A model generated the notes under the pieces. That model saw nothing but the letters and a program-made list of their open reading frames with translations. It ran no database searches and was not told where the DNA came from. A stretch of DNA of 64,000 bases. It comes from Crenothrix sp043729335 (GTDB lineage Bacteria; Pseudomonadota; Gammaproteobacteria; Methylococcales; Methylomonadaceae). Positions 36,269 through 45,138 of the stretch are shown here, piece after piece (position 1 is the stretch's first letter; every line of letters begins with the position of its first letter). The DNA lies in NCBI RefSeq assembly GCF_043729335.1, contig NZ_JAYTLQ010000063.1, positions 1-64,000 of the forward strand, read 5' to 3'. A program made the translations under genes and the position numbers.

Positions 36269-37794
36269 GATGTGCTATCGCTCCCTTGGCTAGGTAGGCT
36301 GGCTATATATTTCAGTGCGCGCAGTCCTGGCATAAAAAAATAACCGCCGCCATGTACGGTAACAAATTGCGGCAGCGGACAAGTTTTTTGCACCGGCCCC
36401 GCCGGATTTGGGTGGTTGAATTCATCGGTGCTTTCACCGCTCATTAACGGCTGTCGGTGGCCTAACAACGGATCACTTTCGTGTTGCACGCCATTAAATT
36501 TGCTGCTCATCGCCCAGGCATTTTGAACAAACTCAAACTGCCTGGATATATTAGCCACCAGGCACATAAACTGTATGCCGCGCTCAGCCACTGGTGCATC
36601 CGGTTTGATAGCCTCTTCCGGCGTCAGTAAAGGCCCATAGGGTCTGCCACGGCGCAGTAGCCTATGAAAACGTGCGGAAGCTATCAAGTCTTCATCGTGG
36701 CGGTTTTGCCCAAAGCCCAGTATTTTCTTCAAGCGGGATATAAAACCGGTAACACCAGGCGGTAAATCGCCAGTGCGTGGATTGGTTCTACGGATATGCG
36801 CCCCTAGCGGGCATTTATTGCCAACAGGGTCTTCCTCGTAAGTAAAGCTATTATGAAAGTCATCACTGCCAATCCCCGGAATCACCCCTGCATGTTTTGA
36901 CACCAAAGGTATGCCGTCACGGTTTCTACCCACCATAGCGGCTGCCAATTGTTCACGTTTTTCGAGGTTTGAGCCTGCCGCTTTAGTAACAAATTGCCAA
37001 AAACCGGGCACATCCTGACCTAGTTGGCGCAATACAAGATAGCTGCCATTACGACCCAAATCTTTTAAGTCCGGAACATCTTCTGCATTAGGCAGAACAT
37101 CCGCGAGCTTGTCTGTTATCGGGTTAATCAGCGGCCTTGCGGTGTATTGCGCATATTCATTAGGGTAACCCAGCACAACCTCGCCCACCGCTAGCCTATT
37201 GGAATAGCCATCCCGGTCATGCGGATTTGTACTTTGCAGGCGCTGCCAATCAATATCAGGTTGGCTGATGCCATCGGCAAAGCCGAACGGTTCAATGCCG
37301 CCAATATCCTGCGTTGGTAAGGTTTTGAAAACTTTAAAGGCTTTTGAAAAGTTTTTGCCTTGAACTGTTTTTCGCCACGTATCAATGTCACCGGATGTGG
37401 CATAAAGCAACAATACTACATGGGGGATTTGTTTAACATTACCGCCCCACAGCCATTGTTTAGGCGCATTGCCAGCAATATCACCCAAGCGGCGCGAACG
37501 GCTTTCATCACCCGACAGCCCAACAATGAATTCATCTGAAAAGCCCTCGATAATCGATGCCCGTAGTCCTAAAGCCTGTAGACCTTGAACAGAAAAAGCT
37601 ATTTGCAATACCGTTTTTGGCGGTATTTCTGTTTCTTCTGCATTAGTGACGGGGGCTGAGTTCAGCCATTGCTTAGCAGCCGTGGCATCGACAATATTCA
37701 ATAGCATAAAACAGGTGTCGGTTAGTTTTCCGTGCCCAAAACGCAGTAATCCTTGCAGGTCATCAAATTCAAAATCACTGGAAGTTTTCATCAT
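36265..37794 (-). CDS. DyP-type peroxidase
   Basis: About 509 residues from an ATG preceded by AGGAG; a GTG six bases upstream is also possible. It shows the DyP signature GFADGISQP (catalytic Asp) near residue 170 and the proximal His segment CPLGAHIRRTNPR near 330, plus FMCLVANISRQFEFVQ and the C-terminal GGGYFFMPGLRAL. DyPs oxidise dyes, phenols and sometimes Mn(II) with peroxide. There is no signal peptide, so it acts in the cytoplasm or is exported with a partner. It overlaps the catalase-like gene, and the duplicated membrane protein gene lies 12 bp upstream. Confidence 0.93.
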   Translation of the reverse strand: MMKTSSDFEFDDLQGLLRFGHGKLTDTCFMLLNIVDATAAKQWLNSAPVTNAEETEIPPKTVLQIAFSVQGLQALGLRASIIEGFSDEFIVGLSGDESRSRRLGDIAGNAPKQWLWGGNVKQIPHVVLLLYATSGDIDTWRKTVQGKNFSKAFKVFKTLPTQDIGGIEPFGFADGISQPDIDWQRLQSTNPHDRDGYSNRLAVGEVVLGYPNEYAQYTARPLINPITDKLADVLPNAEDVPDLKDLGRNGSYLVLRQLGQDVPGFWQFVTKAAGSNLEKREQLAAAMVGRNRDGIPLVSKHAGVIPGIGSDDFHNSFTYEEDPVGNKCPLGAHIRRTNPRTGDLPPGVTGFISRLKKILGFGQNRHDEDLIASARFHRLLRRGRPYGPLLTPEEAIKPDAPVAERGIQFMCLVANISRQFEFVQNAWAMSSKFNGVQHESDPLLGHRQPLMSGESTDEFNHPNPAGPVQKTCPLPQFVTVHGGGYFFMPGLRALKYIASLPSQGSDSTS

Positions 37795-37806
37795 CAACAC
37801 TCCTGT

Positions 37807-39120
37807 TCAGATTAGGCTAAGCCATTCACGCATTTTTGCATCACTATCTGGGCGAGTTTCCACGCCCTGGCGAATGCGGCTGTTACGCGCTAAATCGGTG
37901 GCCGTTAAGTCCGGATAGGCCTTGTACCAAACTTCAGTGGGTATTTGATGCCGCCTTTGGGTGTATTTAAAAGCTTGCTCGCGTGCAGCGCCTTCTTTAA
38001 TAAACCATCGCGTAGTCGGATAACCCACTGCACAACTGAAAGTAAGGTTGAGTCCCCAGCCTGCCTTGTTAATAAAATCATCCATATAGCTTTCATGGCT
38101 GCCGTCATAATTACTGGCAAAAAAAGCCCGCCGGTCGTTATCCAGAAAAACCCAACGGGCAAAATGTATAGACCGTATCCGAGCCAGAAAACCCTGGTTA
38201 TAAACATGTCCAGCCGCGTAATCGGTGAGCAGCAGGATAAATTCGAAGGTCAAACGCCGGAAAATTCCTGGCTTAACATCACCAAATACGCTGTACTGGT
38301 TAGTCACATCCCAATCTTCCTGCGCCGACAGCGTCTGTATATGTTTGCGGTCTGGCCTAATAAACAGCTCAGGATCAGAGCGCTCCAGCATCCGAAGCCG
38401 TAGCGCAAAAAACGGTGCGATAATTAATAATAACGGTGACACCAGCAGCAAAAACAGCGGTACGCCAATTTTGTGCGCTAGATTGCGCAATCCCCATACA
38501 AGCGGCGTTGGCTCTGGCGGTGTTAATTTAAGCCGCCCCGCATGCTTTTCCAATTCAACATGAGCTAATAATTCTTGCCGCAATTCATGGGTATTTTCTC
38601 TACCTACTTTATCGGCAATGTCTTGCAAATACGCAGATAAGCTCTGGTGCAACGCAGCTTCTTCATGAATTTGTTTAACGGTGCGCCCAATCCAGTTAAC
38701 GTAACGGGTTTTGGGTTCGATGTGATGGCTTTTCATCCAGGCTAGCAAACCCTCACTGTTGGCATCTGGAAACCCAACACAAAATGAAAATAGCTTTGTC
38801 AGACCTGGTTCAGCTTGCGCCGCAAGTTCTGCCAGAAAAGAATCCCGGTCACCATCACAATCTCCCAGAAAAGCCAGAGCTGGCTGCCACGGCCTTGGCT
38901 TAACGCCAAAGGCTTTAATTTCATCACCAATTTTGCTTTCAATAATCACAAAACGCGCAAAATGTAAGCGTTCAAAACGACCAAAAGCAACCAGCTTATT
39001 AGCAGGATCGGCATGTCCGACAGCTTTGGTTTTATTCATTTTGGCCAGCAGTTTACGTAAACTATCTAACTGTCCGTCGCGCACAGGGGCGCAAATCATA
39101 AAAGTGGATTGGGGTGTCAT
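37807..39120 (-). CDS. Internally duplicated membrane protein of unknown function
   Basis: 437 residues. The two halves match each other: HFARFVIIES ... GDCDGDRDSFLAEL ... KLFSFCVGFPD at about 50-125, and HFARWVFLDN ... SNYDGSHESYMDDF ... LTFSCAVGYPT at about 325-380. Between them lies a hydrophobic segment (GVPLFLLLVSPLLLIIAPFF). The repeat unit could be a ferredoxin-like fold as in DyP and EfeB relatives, but that is a guess. It lies just upstream of the DyP gene (12 bp gap), so it is probably a partner or anchor for that enzyme. GGAG precedes the ATG. Confidence 0.75.
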   Translation of the reverse strand: MTPQSTFMICAPVRDGQLDSLRKLLAKMNKTKAVGHADPANKLVAFGRFERLHFARFVIIESKIGDEIKAFGVKPRPWQPALAFLGDCDGDRDSFLAELAAQAEPGLTKLFSFCVGFPDANSEGLLAWMKSHHIEPKTRYVNWIGRTVKQIHEEAALHQSLSAYLQDIADKVGRENTHELRQELLAHVELEKHAGRLKLTPPEPTPLVWGLRNLAHKIGVPLFLLLVSPLLLIIAPFFALRLRMLERSDPELFIRPDRKHIQTLSAQEDWDVTNQYSVFGDVKPGIFRRLTFEFILLLTDYAAGHVYNQGFLARIRSIHFARWVFLDNDRRAFFASNYDGSHESYMDDFINKAGWGLNLTFSCAVGYPTTRWFIKEGAAREQAFKYTQRRHQIPTEVWYKAYPDLTATDLARNSRIRQGVETRPDSDAKMREWLSLI

Positions 39121-39155
39121 GGCATCTCCCGCAAACTAAAGAATTACACGATGGT

Positions 39156-39611
39156 TTATTCAGTGGTAGTGCGTACCAGAGCAAAATCCAGAATGCGCTT
39201 TTGCTTCCACCACACTTTGCCAAGATAAACGCCGGGTTCCACTTCGCGGATTTCATCACGGATTACTTTGGCAAGAAACGAGGTACGCGAATAATCAATT
39301 ACAATAGTATCTTTACCATCCAGCCAGCTTTTATCCCGATACACCTTGGCAACAATAAAGGTCAGACTGAAGGGGGTTACCTTGTTGACCAGAACACCGG
39401 CCTGTCCACCGGGGCAAAACAGATCGAATACTTTGCCCTGCCAGGCAAAAACGCCAGCCAAAAATGCCACCCATTTTGCGAACATAGAACCTGCCAAAAT
39501 AGCTGTGCCTTGGGTATCACCACTGGGTATTTCTCCAGGTGTTGCATTACGATAGATGTCGTCGAGCTCTTCAACCGACTTAGTTAACCAGCTATTTACC
39601 GTGTTGTTCAT
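39156..39611 (-). CDS. Small protein of the peroxidase cluster, unrecognised
   Basis: 151 residues, ribosome site GAAGGAG. A hydrophobic stretch (GSMFAKWVAFLAGVFAW) sits near residue 42 and the C-terminal half is strand-rich: DTIVIDYSRTSF, REVEPGVYLGKVWWKQKRIL, DFALV. The pattern suggests a lipocalin- or START-like beta barrel that could bind a lipid, but I cannot name a family. It starts 5 bp after the second catalase-like gene ends. Confidence 0.65.
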   Translation of the reverse strand: MNNTVNSWLTKSVEELDDIYRNATPGEIPSGDTQGTAILAGSMFAKWVAFLAGVFAWQGKVFDLFCPGGQAGVLVNKVTPFSLTFIVAKVYRDKSWLDGKDTIVIDYSRTSFLAKVIRDEIREVEPGVYLGKVWWKQKRILDFALVRTTTE

Positions 39612-39616
39612 AGTTG

Positions 39617-40564
39617 TTACTCCTTCATTTTATTCCGCAGGGCAGCGGCATGGGCGTAAACCTCCCGGCGAACGGCATTCATTCGGCCAAGTGGCGCATG
39701 GGCAGCGAGACATTGCCAGGGATTAAATCTACTTCGCTCGCCAATTGCTAATGATTCCGGATTATCAAAATCCTGGTTTTCAATTGTAATGGTAGCCACG
39801 GGAATAAAAGGCGAGACAGCTTCATCCCAAATGACCGCGGCATCTTCAATAGGCATCGTGTCCGGATCAGTTTGCAGTTGTACCGCAAAATGGAAACACG
39901 CGGAACCCTGTTGCAAATGGGCTTTAATGGCCGCACGCAACTGGTTTTCGCCAGCATCAACTGCCTGCTTGGTTTTGTACTCTGAACAAGGTATTAGCGA
40001 ATATTTAACGACCTGATTGCCCGATTCACCCAACCGAAACGGCACGGTGCTCCAATATTGAATATCTAACGGACTTAAACAGTGCTTGCGGGATTTAATC
40101 ACCGTACAAAGGGCTTTAAAATGCGTCGTAAAAAACAGCAGCATCTTAAATTTCCCTTGCTGACGTGCGCGGATAAATTCCAAAAAATCTTCGGGCGTGG
40201 CAACAAAAAGCGCAGGATAACTGTTCAAAATAAAATCCTGCAAGCCTGCTTCGCCCCAAAGCACTTCACCGTCTACCTGGGATAATTGCATGGATAAGCC
40301 GCGTATATCTTTTGCCGAATCATCTTTTTGGGTGGCGTTGGCAAAGCGCAGCTTGGCTGGATAAGTGACAGACTGCGAAAAAATACTCTGTTTCAGTGCT
40401 TCGGGAATATCATCATGGACACGAAATTCCGCGTTCACATAAGCCACAGTTTTTAGCTGGTTGAATCTTGGCACACTATTGTTTTCAGTTTCTGCCGTGG
40501 TGACAGCGGCAATACAGGGGTTCATTTCTGCAACCAACTGATCAATGGACATTTCATTTTGCAT
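39617..40564 (-). CDS. Catalase-like protein, distal His replaced by Val
   Basis: 315 residues from the ATG at 40564, with AGGAGC seven bases upstream. Paralogue of the 35063-36268 gene: shared VHDDIP/IRDDIP, TYPAKLRFAN, LQDFILNSYPALF, TDPDTMPIEDAAV, PFIPVATITI and PLGRMNAVRREVY. At the place where the paralogue has KTHAVLKA, this one has KTVAYVNA, so the expected distal heme His is Val 40, while a C-terminal Tyr (RREVY) remains. It may therefore not be a catalase but a heme-binding or altered hydroperoxide enzyme. Confidence 0.8.
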   Translation of the reverse strand: MQNEMSIDQLVAEMNPCIAAVTTAETENNSVPRFNQLKTVAYVNAEFRVHDDIPEALKQSIFSQSVTYPAKLRFANATQKDDSAKDIRGLSMQLSQVDGEVLWGEAGLQDFILNSYPALFVATPEDFLEFIRARQQGKFKMLLFFTTHFKALCTVIKSRKHCLSPLDIQYWSTVPFRLGESGNQVVKYSLIPCSEYKTKQAVDAGENQLRAAIKAHLQQGSACFHFAVQLQTDPDTMPIEDAAVIWDEAVSPFIPVATITIENQDFDNPESLAIGERSRFNPWQCLAAHAPLGRMNAVRREVYAHAAALRNKMKE

Positions 40565-40614
40565 TGCGCTGCTCCTAGCCTGATAGGGCAAACCGAGTGT
40601 TAAAACATGAGCCT

Positions 40615-40695
40615 CGTAGGGTGGGCAACGCTTTTCTGCCCACCATTTGAATCACGATTGTAAGCGGTGGGCAGGAAAGCGTTGCCCACCCGACG
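40615..40695. repeat. REP-like inverted repeat of the GGTGGGCAACG type
   Basis: Left arm CGTAGGGTGGGCAACGC...CTGCCCACC (40615-40644), right arm GGTGGGCAGGAAAGCG...CCCACCCGACG (40666-40695), separated by 21 bases. It lies just behind the animal-type peroxidase gene and could form a long hairpin in its 3' end. Confidence 0.8.
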
Positions 40696-40701
40696 GATTA
40701 T

Positions 40702-43626
40702 TTACTTAAAACTTTCATCAGAAGCAGCACGGGGTTTAGGTTTCCATTGCAATGAATAATATTGCCCTATATCTCTAGACCATGGATCGAAGGCATTCAT
40801 CACCCCCGCCAGCTCACCGGAAAGTTCCGGCATAGTACGCAACAATATTCTTTTCAGTAACGACACCTGAACTTTATGGCCATTATATTCATTGGCTTCC
40901 CACTGTTTTTCACCCGGTCCGTTATTCATCACCCATTGATGGCCAAGGCTAGAATAAAATTCCGGCCTAAAACTGGAAGTAAAAAACCGATCGCTAAACA
41001 AGCGCCGCGACGCATTCAATATAAACACCTGAAACTGAGTTTCGGAAATAGCAAAGCCATGCGGATGGGTAAACTCTGCCAGCCAGCCCACCACGGTATC
41101 CACATCCTCAATGTTATCAACCATACTGCTGTCAGCATGTCCTAGACAATCATTGATAGCTGAGCCATCGGCATTTAATTGCGAATCGGTAATTACTTTG
41201 CTGGCATCGCACTGATGCTGGCCATACACCTCACGTAACACACCCACCAACCGCTCCTGTTCTTTTCGTTCCGGGCTGTTTTTTTCCAGGCGCTGATCAA
41301 CAAAGTCACCAAAGCTTGTCAGTTTGGTTAGCCCGTATTGCCTTCTGAATTCATTAAACCTAGGCACGCCGTGTTCACGGTCACGTATTAAATCCAGCGC
41401 AGCGACATCAATTTTGTTGGTTTCAGTTTGCAAACGCGGCATGTCTAAATTTTGTAGAAACTGCGGATGATTTTGCAAGGTAAGCACCCCCAAACGTTGC
41501 CGCCCCATGCTCATCGCCCAATTACTTAAGCCGCCATCGGTCATAGCCTGAGTCGCTTTGCCACGGAATGTGCTCGCCACAGGTACTTTTTTAGTGATGG
41601 CATTGGGGTTTTGTAATTCCCTAAACTCCAGTAAATCAGGTATTAAAGGATGCAAGCGGTAGACGGTGGGGAATTCTTCCGGAAAGTTAAACGGCGAACC
41701 AAAATGATTGGTACCGCCATTAACATGTTGCAGATTACGTAAATCCCAAATGTCTTTTTTGTCAGGTAAATAGCCTAAAAAACCAGGATTATCCTGATAA
41801 CGATGACTTCCCAGCCCAAAAATACCTGCACCTGCTGCAAACGCCGAATAAAGCTGGTTGGCTTTAGTTTCCTGCGGTGACTGCCCCAAACGGTTAACGA
41901 CAATTTTTTGTAAAACATTGGACACTGGATTATTTTTATCCAGCAAACCGTTCCAGTTGGCATTCATCCCCAGATTCATCGGTTCGTCGTACAGCAATTG
42001 TGTTGTCCATTCAATGGTATGAATCTTGGCTATTTCGGCGGCAACGACCAACCGCGCCAGCTGGAATAATTCTTCGTCAGTCACTTTCTGATAAGTGATA
42101 ACTTCATCAGGTTTGGCTGGATTACGTAGCCCCGAATCTGCTTGCGGCGTGGCTGCGGCCTGTTTTCTAAAAGCATCGACAATCAGATTGTGTTCACGCA
42201 CAAAAAGGTTATGGTAAAAGCTCATGCCCACAGTCCAGTTATCGGCAAAGGCGGCAGCTTCCTGACCTTTCCAAGCGGGATTAATCGGATCAGCCACACA
42301 GCCTGTTTGATTACTGTCACAACTGTTTAAAACCGGCAAATAACCTTGGCTATCACTGGCTGCTGTTGATTTACCGCGCGGCAACATCAGTAATTTTGCA
42401 TTATCTTTTGGATCACGCTTTACGCGTTTTAACGAGGTGTCATCATAGCCGTAAATTTGTGAGGCATCCCACCAGGCGGTTACCGTGTTTTCGGTGGTTT
42501 TTTGCGCACGCGCCAAATAAGACTTGCCGTTGTGATCAAAGCTGGGTGCAGGTTCATGCTGGGCAATATAACCCGCATCAACTTTATCATTGGGCCTGCA
42601 ACCCAGGGTTTTAGACTGTTCAGCGGTGACTGGCTGTTCCTGATTATTAACCTTTTGACTGGTACAACCCATCGCCATTTTGGCATCGTCATTATGGCCT
42701 TCGCGCAAATGAGAAAACCAGTCATGGGTCATAAACTGAATCCAGTAGGCAGCCAATACATTAAAAAACGGTGCTTTTTTATAATCGCATTGCGCGGTTT
42801 TGGCATTATCAGGTAAGCCTTGCCCAAAATTACACATATCGGGTTTAGTTTGCGCACGGGTGAACAGCTTGCGGGAAATAACTTGCGGATCGGGTTGCAA
42901 TAAACCCAACCTGTCCCCGTGACGATTACGCGCCAACTCATTTTTACCCAGTTCTGGAGAAGTAGTTTCAAAACGCACATTGCGTGCAAATAACTGATGG
43001 GTAGAGCCCATGGCCGGATTGTAAATATCGTTGCAAATACCGGTTAAACTGCGGTTTCGGATGAGTTCGCCAGTGCAAACTTGCACTCCTTTAGCGGTAG
43101 TCACTTGTTTAAATTGTGGATGGGATGGCGGTAAACGCATGGCTTCCCAGGTTTTTAGTACCGGCCCATCGGTTGTTCCGTTACCATTAATATAATTTTC
43201 AAAGGTTTTATTATCATTCAGGTTAAACCGGATTAACTCCATGCGCTGGTATTCCAAATCAATTAACGCACCATCGACACCGCGCTCATTGGGTTTTAGA
43301 TGCTTACCGACTGTGGTTATTGCACCCAGCTCTTGAGTTTTACTGCTGGCATCACCTGCTCCCCAGTAATTAGGCCAATCTAGCCAGACACTGCTACGTC
43401 TCTCTAACGCTTTGTTTCCGCCCCTGCAATTAGCGGTATCCTCAGCGACTTTACCTAAAAAACGTTCGGTCTGTTGCTTGGCAAGAGGTCGTAAACCTTT
43501 TTCGGCTACTCTTACACAAGCTTTGTCGGAGCTAACCCTTTCCAAGACTTTTTGAGGATTTGGAGGCGTCCAGGCGGTAAAGGACAAAGCTACTGGAACA
43601 AATAGTAGTGTGCGATAACTGATCAT
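40702..43626 (-). CDS. Animal-type heme peroxidase/dioxygenase-superfamily protein
   Basis: 974 residues with a signal-peptide-like start (TLLFVPVALSFTAW) and AGGAG eight bases upstream. It is of the myeloperoxidase/cyclooxygenase/alpha-dioxygenase superfamily: WIQFMTHDWFSH (distal His), AWWDASQIYGYDD, SFYHNLFVREHNLIVDAF (Arg-Glu), KIHTIEWTTQLL, FRGKATQAMTDGGLSNWAM and GVPRFNEFRRQYGL. Bacterial relatives include fatty-acid dioxygenases and Mn-oxidising peroxidases such as MopA, but no RTX repeats are present here. The substrate is unknown. It heads the peroxidase cluster after the small gene at 43683. Confidence 0.88.
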   Translation of the reverse strand: MISYRTLLFVPVALSFTAWTPPNPQKVLERVSSDKACVRVAEKGLRPLAKQQTERFLGKVAEDTANCRGGNKALERRSSVWLDWPNYWGAGDASSKTQELGAITTVGKHLKPNERGVDGALIDLEYQRMELIRFNLNDNKTFENYINGNGTTDGPVLKTWEAMRLPPSHPQFKQVTTAKGVQVCTGELIRNRSLTGICNDIYNPAMGSTHQLFARNVRFETTSPELGKNELARNRHGDRLGLLQPDPQVISRKLFTRAQTKPDMCNFGQGLPDNAKTAQCDYKKAPFFNVLAAYWIQFMTHDWFSHLREGHNDDAKMAMGCTSQKVNNQEQPVTAEQSKTLGCRPNDKVDAGYIAQHEPAPSFDHNGKSYLARAQKTTENTVTAWWDASQIYGYDDTSLKRVKRDPKDNAKLLMLPRGKSTAASDSQGYLPVLNSCDSNQTGCVADPINPAWKGQEAAAFADNWTVGMSFYHNLFVREHNLIVDAFRKQAAATPQADSGLRNPAKPDEVITYQKVTDEELFQLARLVVAAEIAKIHTIEWTTQLLYDEPMNLGMNANWNGLLDKNNPVSNVLQKIVVNRLGQSPQETKANQLYSAFAAGAGIFGLGSHRYQDNPGFLGYLPDKKDIWDLRNLQHVNGGTNHFGSPFNFPEEFPTVYRLHPLIPDLLEFRELQNPNAITKKVPVASTFRGKATQAMTDGGLSNWAMSMGRQRLGVLTLQNHPQFLQNLDMPRLQTETNKIDVAALDLIRDREHGVPRFNEFRRQYGLTKLTSFGDFVDQRLEKNSPERKEQERLVGVLREVYGQHQCDASKVITDSQLNADGSAINDCLGHADSSMVDNIEDVDTVVGWLAEFTHPHGFAISETQFQVFILNASRRLFSDRFFTSSFRPEFYSSLGHQWVMNNGPGEKQWEANEYNGHKVQVSLLKRILLRTMPELSGELAGVMNAFDPWSRDIGQYYSLQWKPKPRAASDESFK

Positions 43627-43682
43627 TTTCTTGTCTCCTATTATTGATACGTGAATTCAACTCTGAAGGACAGTCTTAAGCG

Positions 43683-43922
43683 TTAGGTAATTTTTGGCAG
43701 AGGTTCAAAAAGAACCGTTACGATGCTCAGGATGAATAGGAAGTTAGCTGTATTAAAGCTAAGAGGTTTGAAAGGTTTAGTTTTAAGATGTTTCGGTGCT
43801 GATTGATGAGGTATATCAATCAACCCAATTTTGGAGTTGGGGGATATAGCATTGAGTACAGCGTCCAAAACAGTGTTTTGGATAGGCTCAAGAAAGCCGC
43901 TGTAAATATTTATGTGTGACAT
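43683..43922 (-). CDS. Small protein with a C-terminal membrane helix
   Basis: 79 residues; AGGGAA lies six bases before the ATG. The N-terminal half is polar (GFLEPIQNTVLDAVLNAISP) and the C-terminus is a hydrophobic helix (FNTANFLFILSIVTVLFEPL). It sits between the TetR gene and the heme peroxidase on the same strand, so it is probably the first gene of that operon. Not recognised. Confidence 0.5.
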   Translation of the reverse strand: MSHINIYSGFLEPIQNTVLDAVLNAISPNSKIGLIDIPHQSAPKHLKTKPFKPLSFNTANFLFILSIVTVLFEPLPKIT

Positions 43923-44138
43923 GTGTGATTCCCTTTATTGTTATGCTAAACAACGCAAGTAAAGCCAAACAGTGCCATTTTTGTAAAATACGCTTAAATG
44001 AATAACTTTTCTGTTTTGTTTACTTAGAGCGTTAGTCTATTTAAAAAGTGGGAGAATATCTGTGAACTTTTACACTTTGTATGTGTGAATTACTAGTCTT
44101 GACTTTACTACTTTAAAATGATAACTGCAATGCTGTAA

Positions 44139-44741
44139 TTAATTTTTTTTAGCAGTGCTCAACCAACTCGAAGCAAAATTATCCAGCCACATTTTCCTGA
44201 TGGCTTCCATCTCGTTTACATTAATTGTTCTTAGTATATTAGATGCCGATAGTGCAAAAATCCCATGAAGACTAGCCCAAAGCATTTTAGCGACTAGCTT
44301 GCAATCCAGCTCAGTGTCTTCGGGCAAGGTTTTTAAAAACAGTATTTCGATGGCGGCAAAATTCTGTTCTATTTGTAGCCGATACCATTCCGGTAAAGAT
44401 AAGTTTTCAGCTAAGCGGTACTCAAATAACATGCGCCAACGATTAAAATGTGTCGTGGCATAGTTAAAATAACTTTGGGTAAGAATATCAATGGATAACG
44501 TTTTATCCTGACTTTTTGCCATATAACTGGCTAGTTGGCTTAAGGTTTTTGCATTTATATGCAACGCTATATCGGCCATGCTGTCAAACACCATATAAAT
44601 GCTGCCTACCGTGTAGTCAATGTCCAAGGCAATTTTACGTGCATTTAAGGCGCTGTAACCTTGTTCATTAACAATAGTTTCGGCTGATTGCAAAATCATG
44701 GCTTTTATTTCTGCCAAACTGTGTTTATAACGTCTTGCCAT
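44139..44741 (-). CDS. TetR/AcrR-family regulator
   Basis: 200 residues. The N-terminal helix-turn-helix is clear: AETIVNEQGYSALNARKIAL, then VGSIYMVFDSMADI. The ligand domain carries WASLHGIFALS near residue 165, as in TetR proteins with a WHG domain. It lies upstream of, and on the same strand as, the peroxidase cluster, with a 216-bp gap that may contain its operator. TetR-type ligands are often lipids or aromatics. It is a likely local repressor, not proven. Confidence 0.9.
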   Translation of the reverse strand: MARRYKHSLAEIKAMILQSAETIVNEQGYSALNARKIALDIDYTVGSIYMVFDSMADIALHINAKTLSQLASYMAKSQDKTLSIDILTQSYFNYATTHFNRWRMLFEYRLAENLSLPEWYRLQIEQNFAAIEILFLKTLPEDTELDCKLVAKMLWASLHGIFALSASNILRTINVNEMEAIRKMWLDNFASSWLSTAKKN

Positions 44742-44895
44742 ATCTACACATGCTTTAGGTAAGTAATTTAGAACATATTGTGGCTGATTTTTGTTATGGA
44801 CTCTAGTTACAATTATTCCGGCATTTCTGCCTATATATAATGCTAGACCTGATCTATTGTTTTTGGAATAGGGCTACTAATTTAAGACGGGACAT

Positions 44896-44958
44896 CCGTT
44901 CGCCCTTAGCCTGTCGAAGGGTTTGTTGTTCATGGTTCGACAAGCTCACCACGAACGG
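44896..44958. repeat. REP-like palindromic repeat, full copy
   Basis: CCGTTCGCCCTTAGCCTGTC...GAAGGG, a 14-base spacer, then TTCGACAAGCTCACCACG...AACGG. The arms are imperfect inverted copies. Same element as at positions 1-62. Confidence 0.8.
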
Positions 44959-45095
44959 CTTTTTTAAACTGTACCGTTTTAGAATTAAAGATATAAAGTT
45001 GCTAGCCTGGAATAGTAACGTGTCTGCAACTGGATAAATGTGTGGTTTTCATTTTTAGTCTCTTAAATAAATGTGAATAATCTTTTGGGTACTAG

Positions 45096-45116
45096 CCCCT
45101 CTTTTTCAAAGAGGGG
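45096..45116. repeat. Hairpin CCCCTCTTT-TTC-AAAGAGGGG
   Basis: A perfect 9-bp stem, 22 bp after the end of the transglutaminase gene on the minus strand. Same repeat type as 9363-9443; it matches the right-hand arm of that copy. Confidence 0.65.
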
Positions 45117-45138
45117 GACTGAACGGTTGCTAACGTAT

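Larger units (their letters stand above)
44742..45138. other. Intergenic region with two short repeats
   Basis: 397 bp between the TetR gene and the transglutaminase operon end. It holds the REP-like element at 44896-44958 and the hairpin at 45096-45116. No gene could be supported. Confidence 0.6.

Noticed and set aside
43962..43977. A TGGCAC box on the minus strand upstream of the peroxidase cluster, tried as a sigma-54 site
   Set aside because: The GC element is one base too close to the GG (11 rather than 12), and RpoN spacing is strict.
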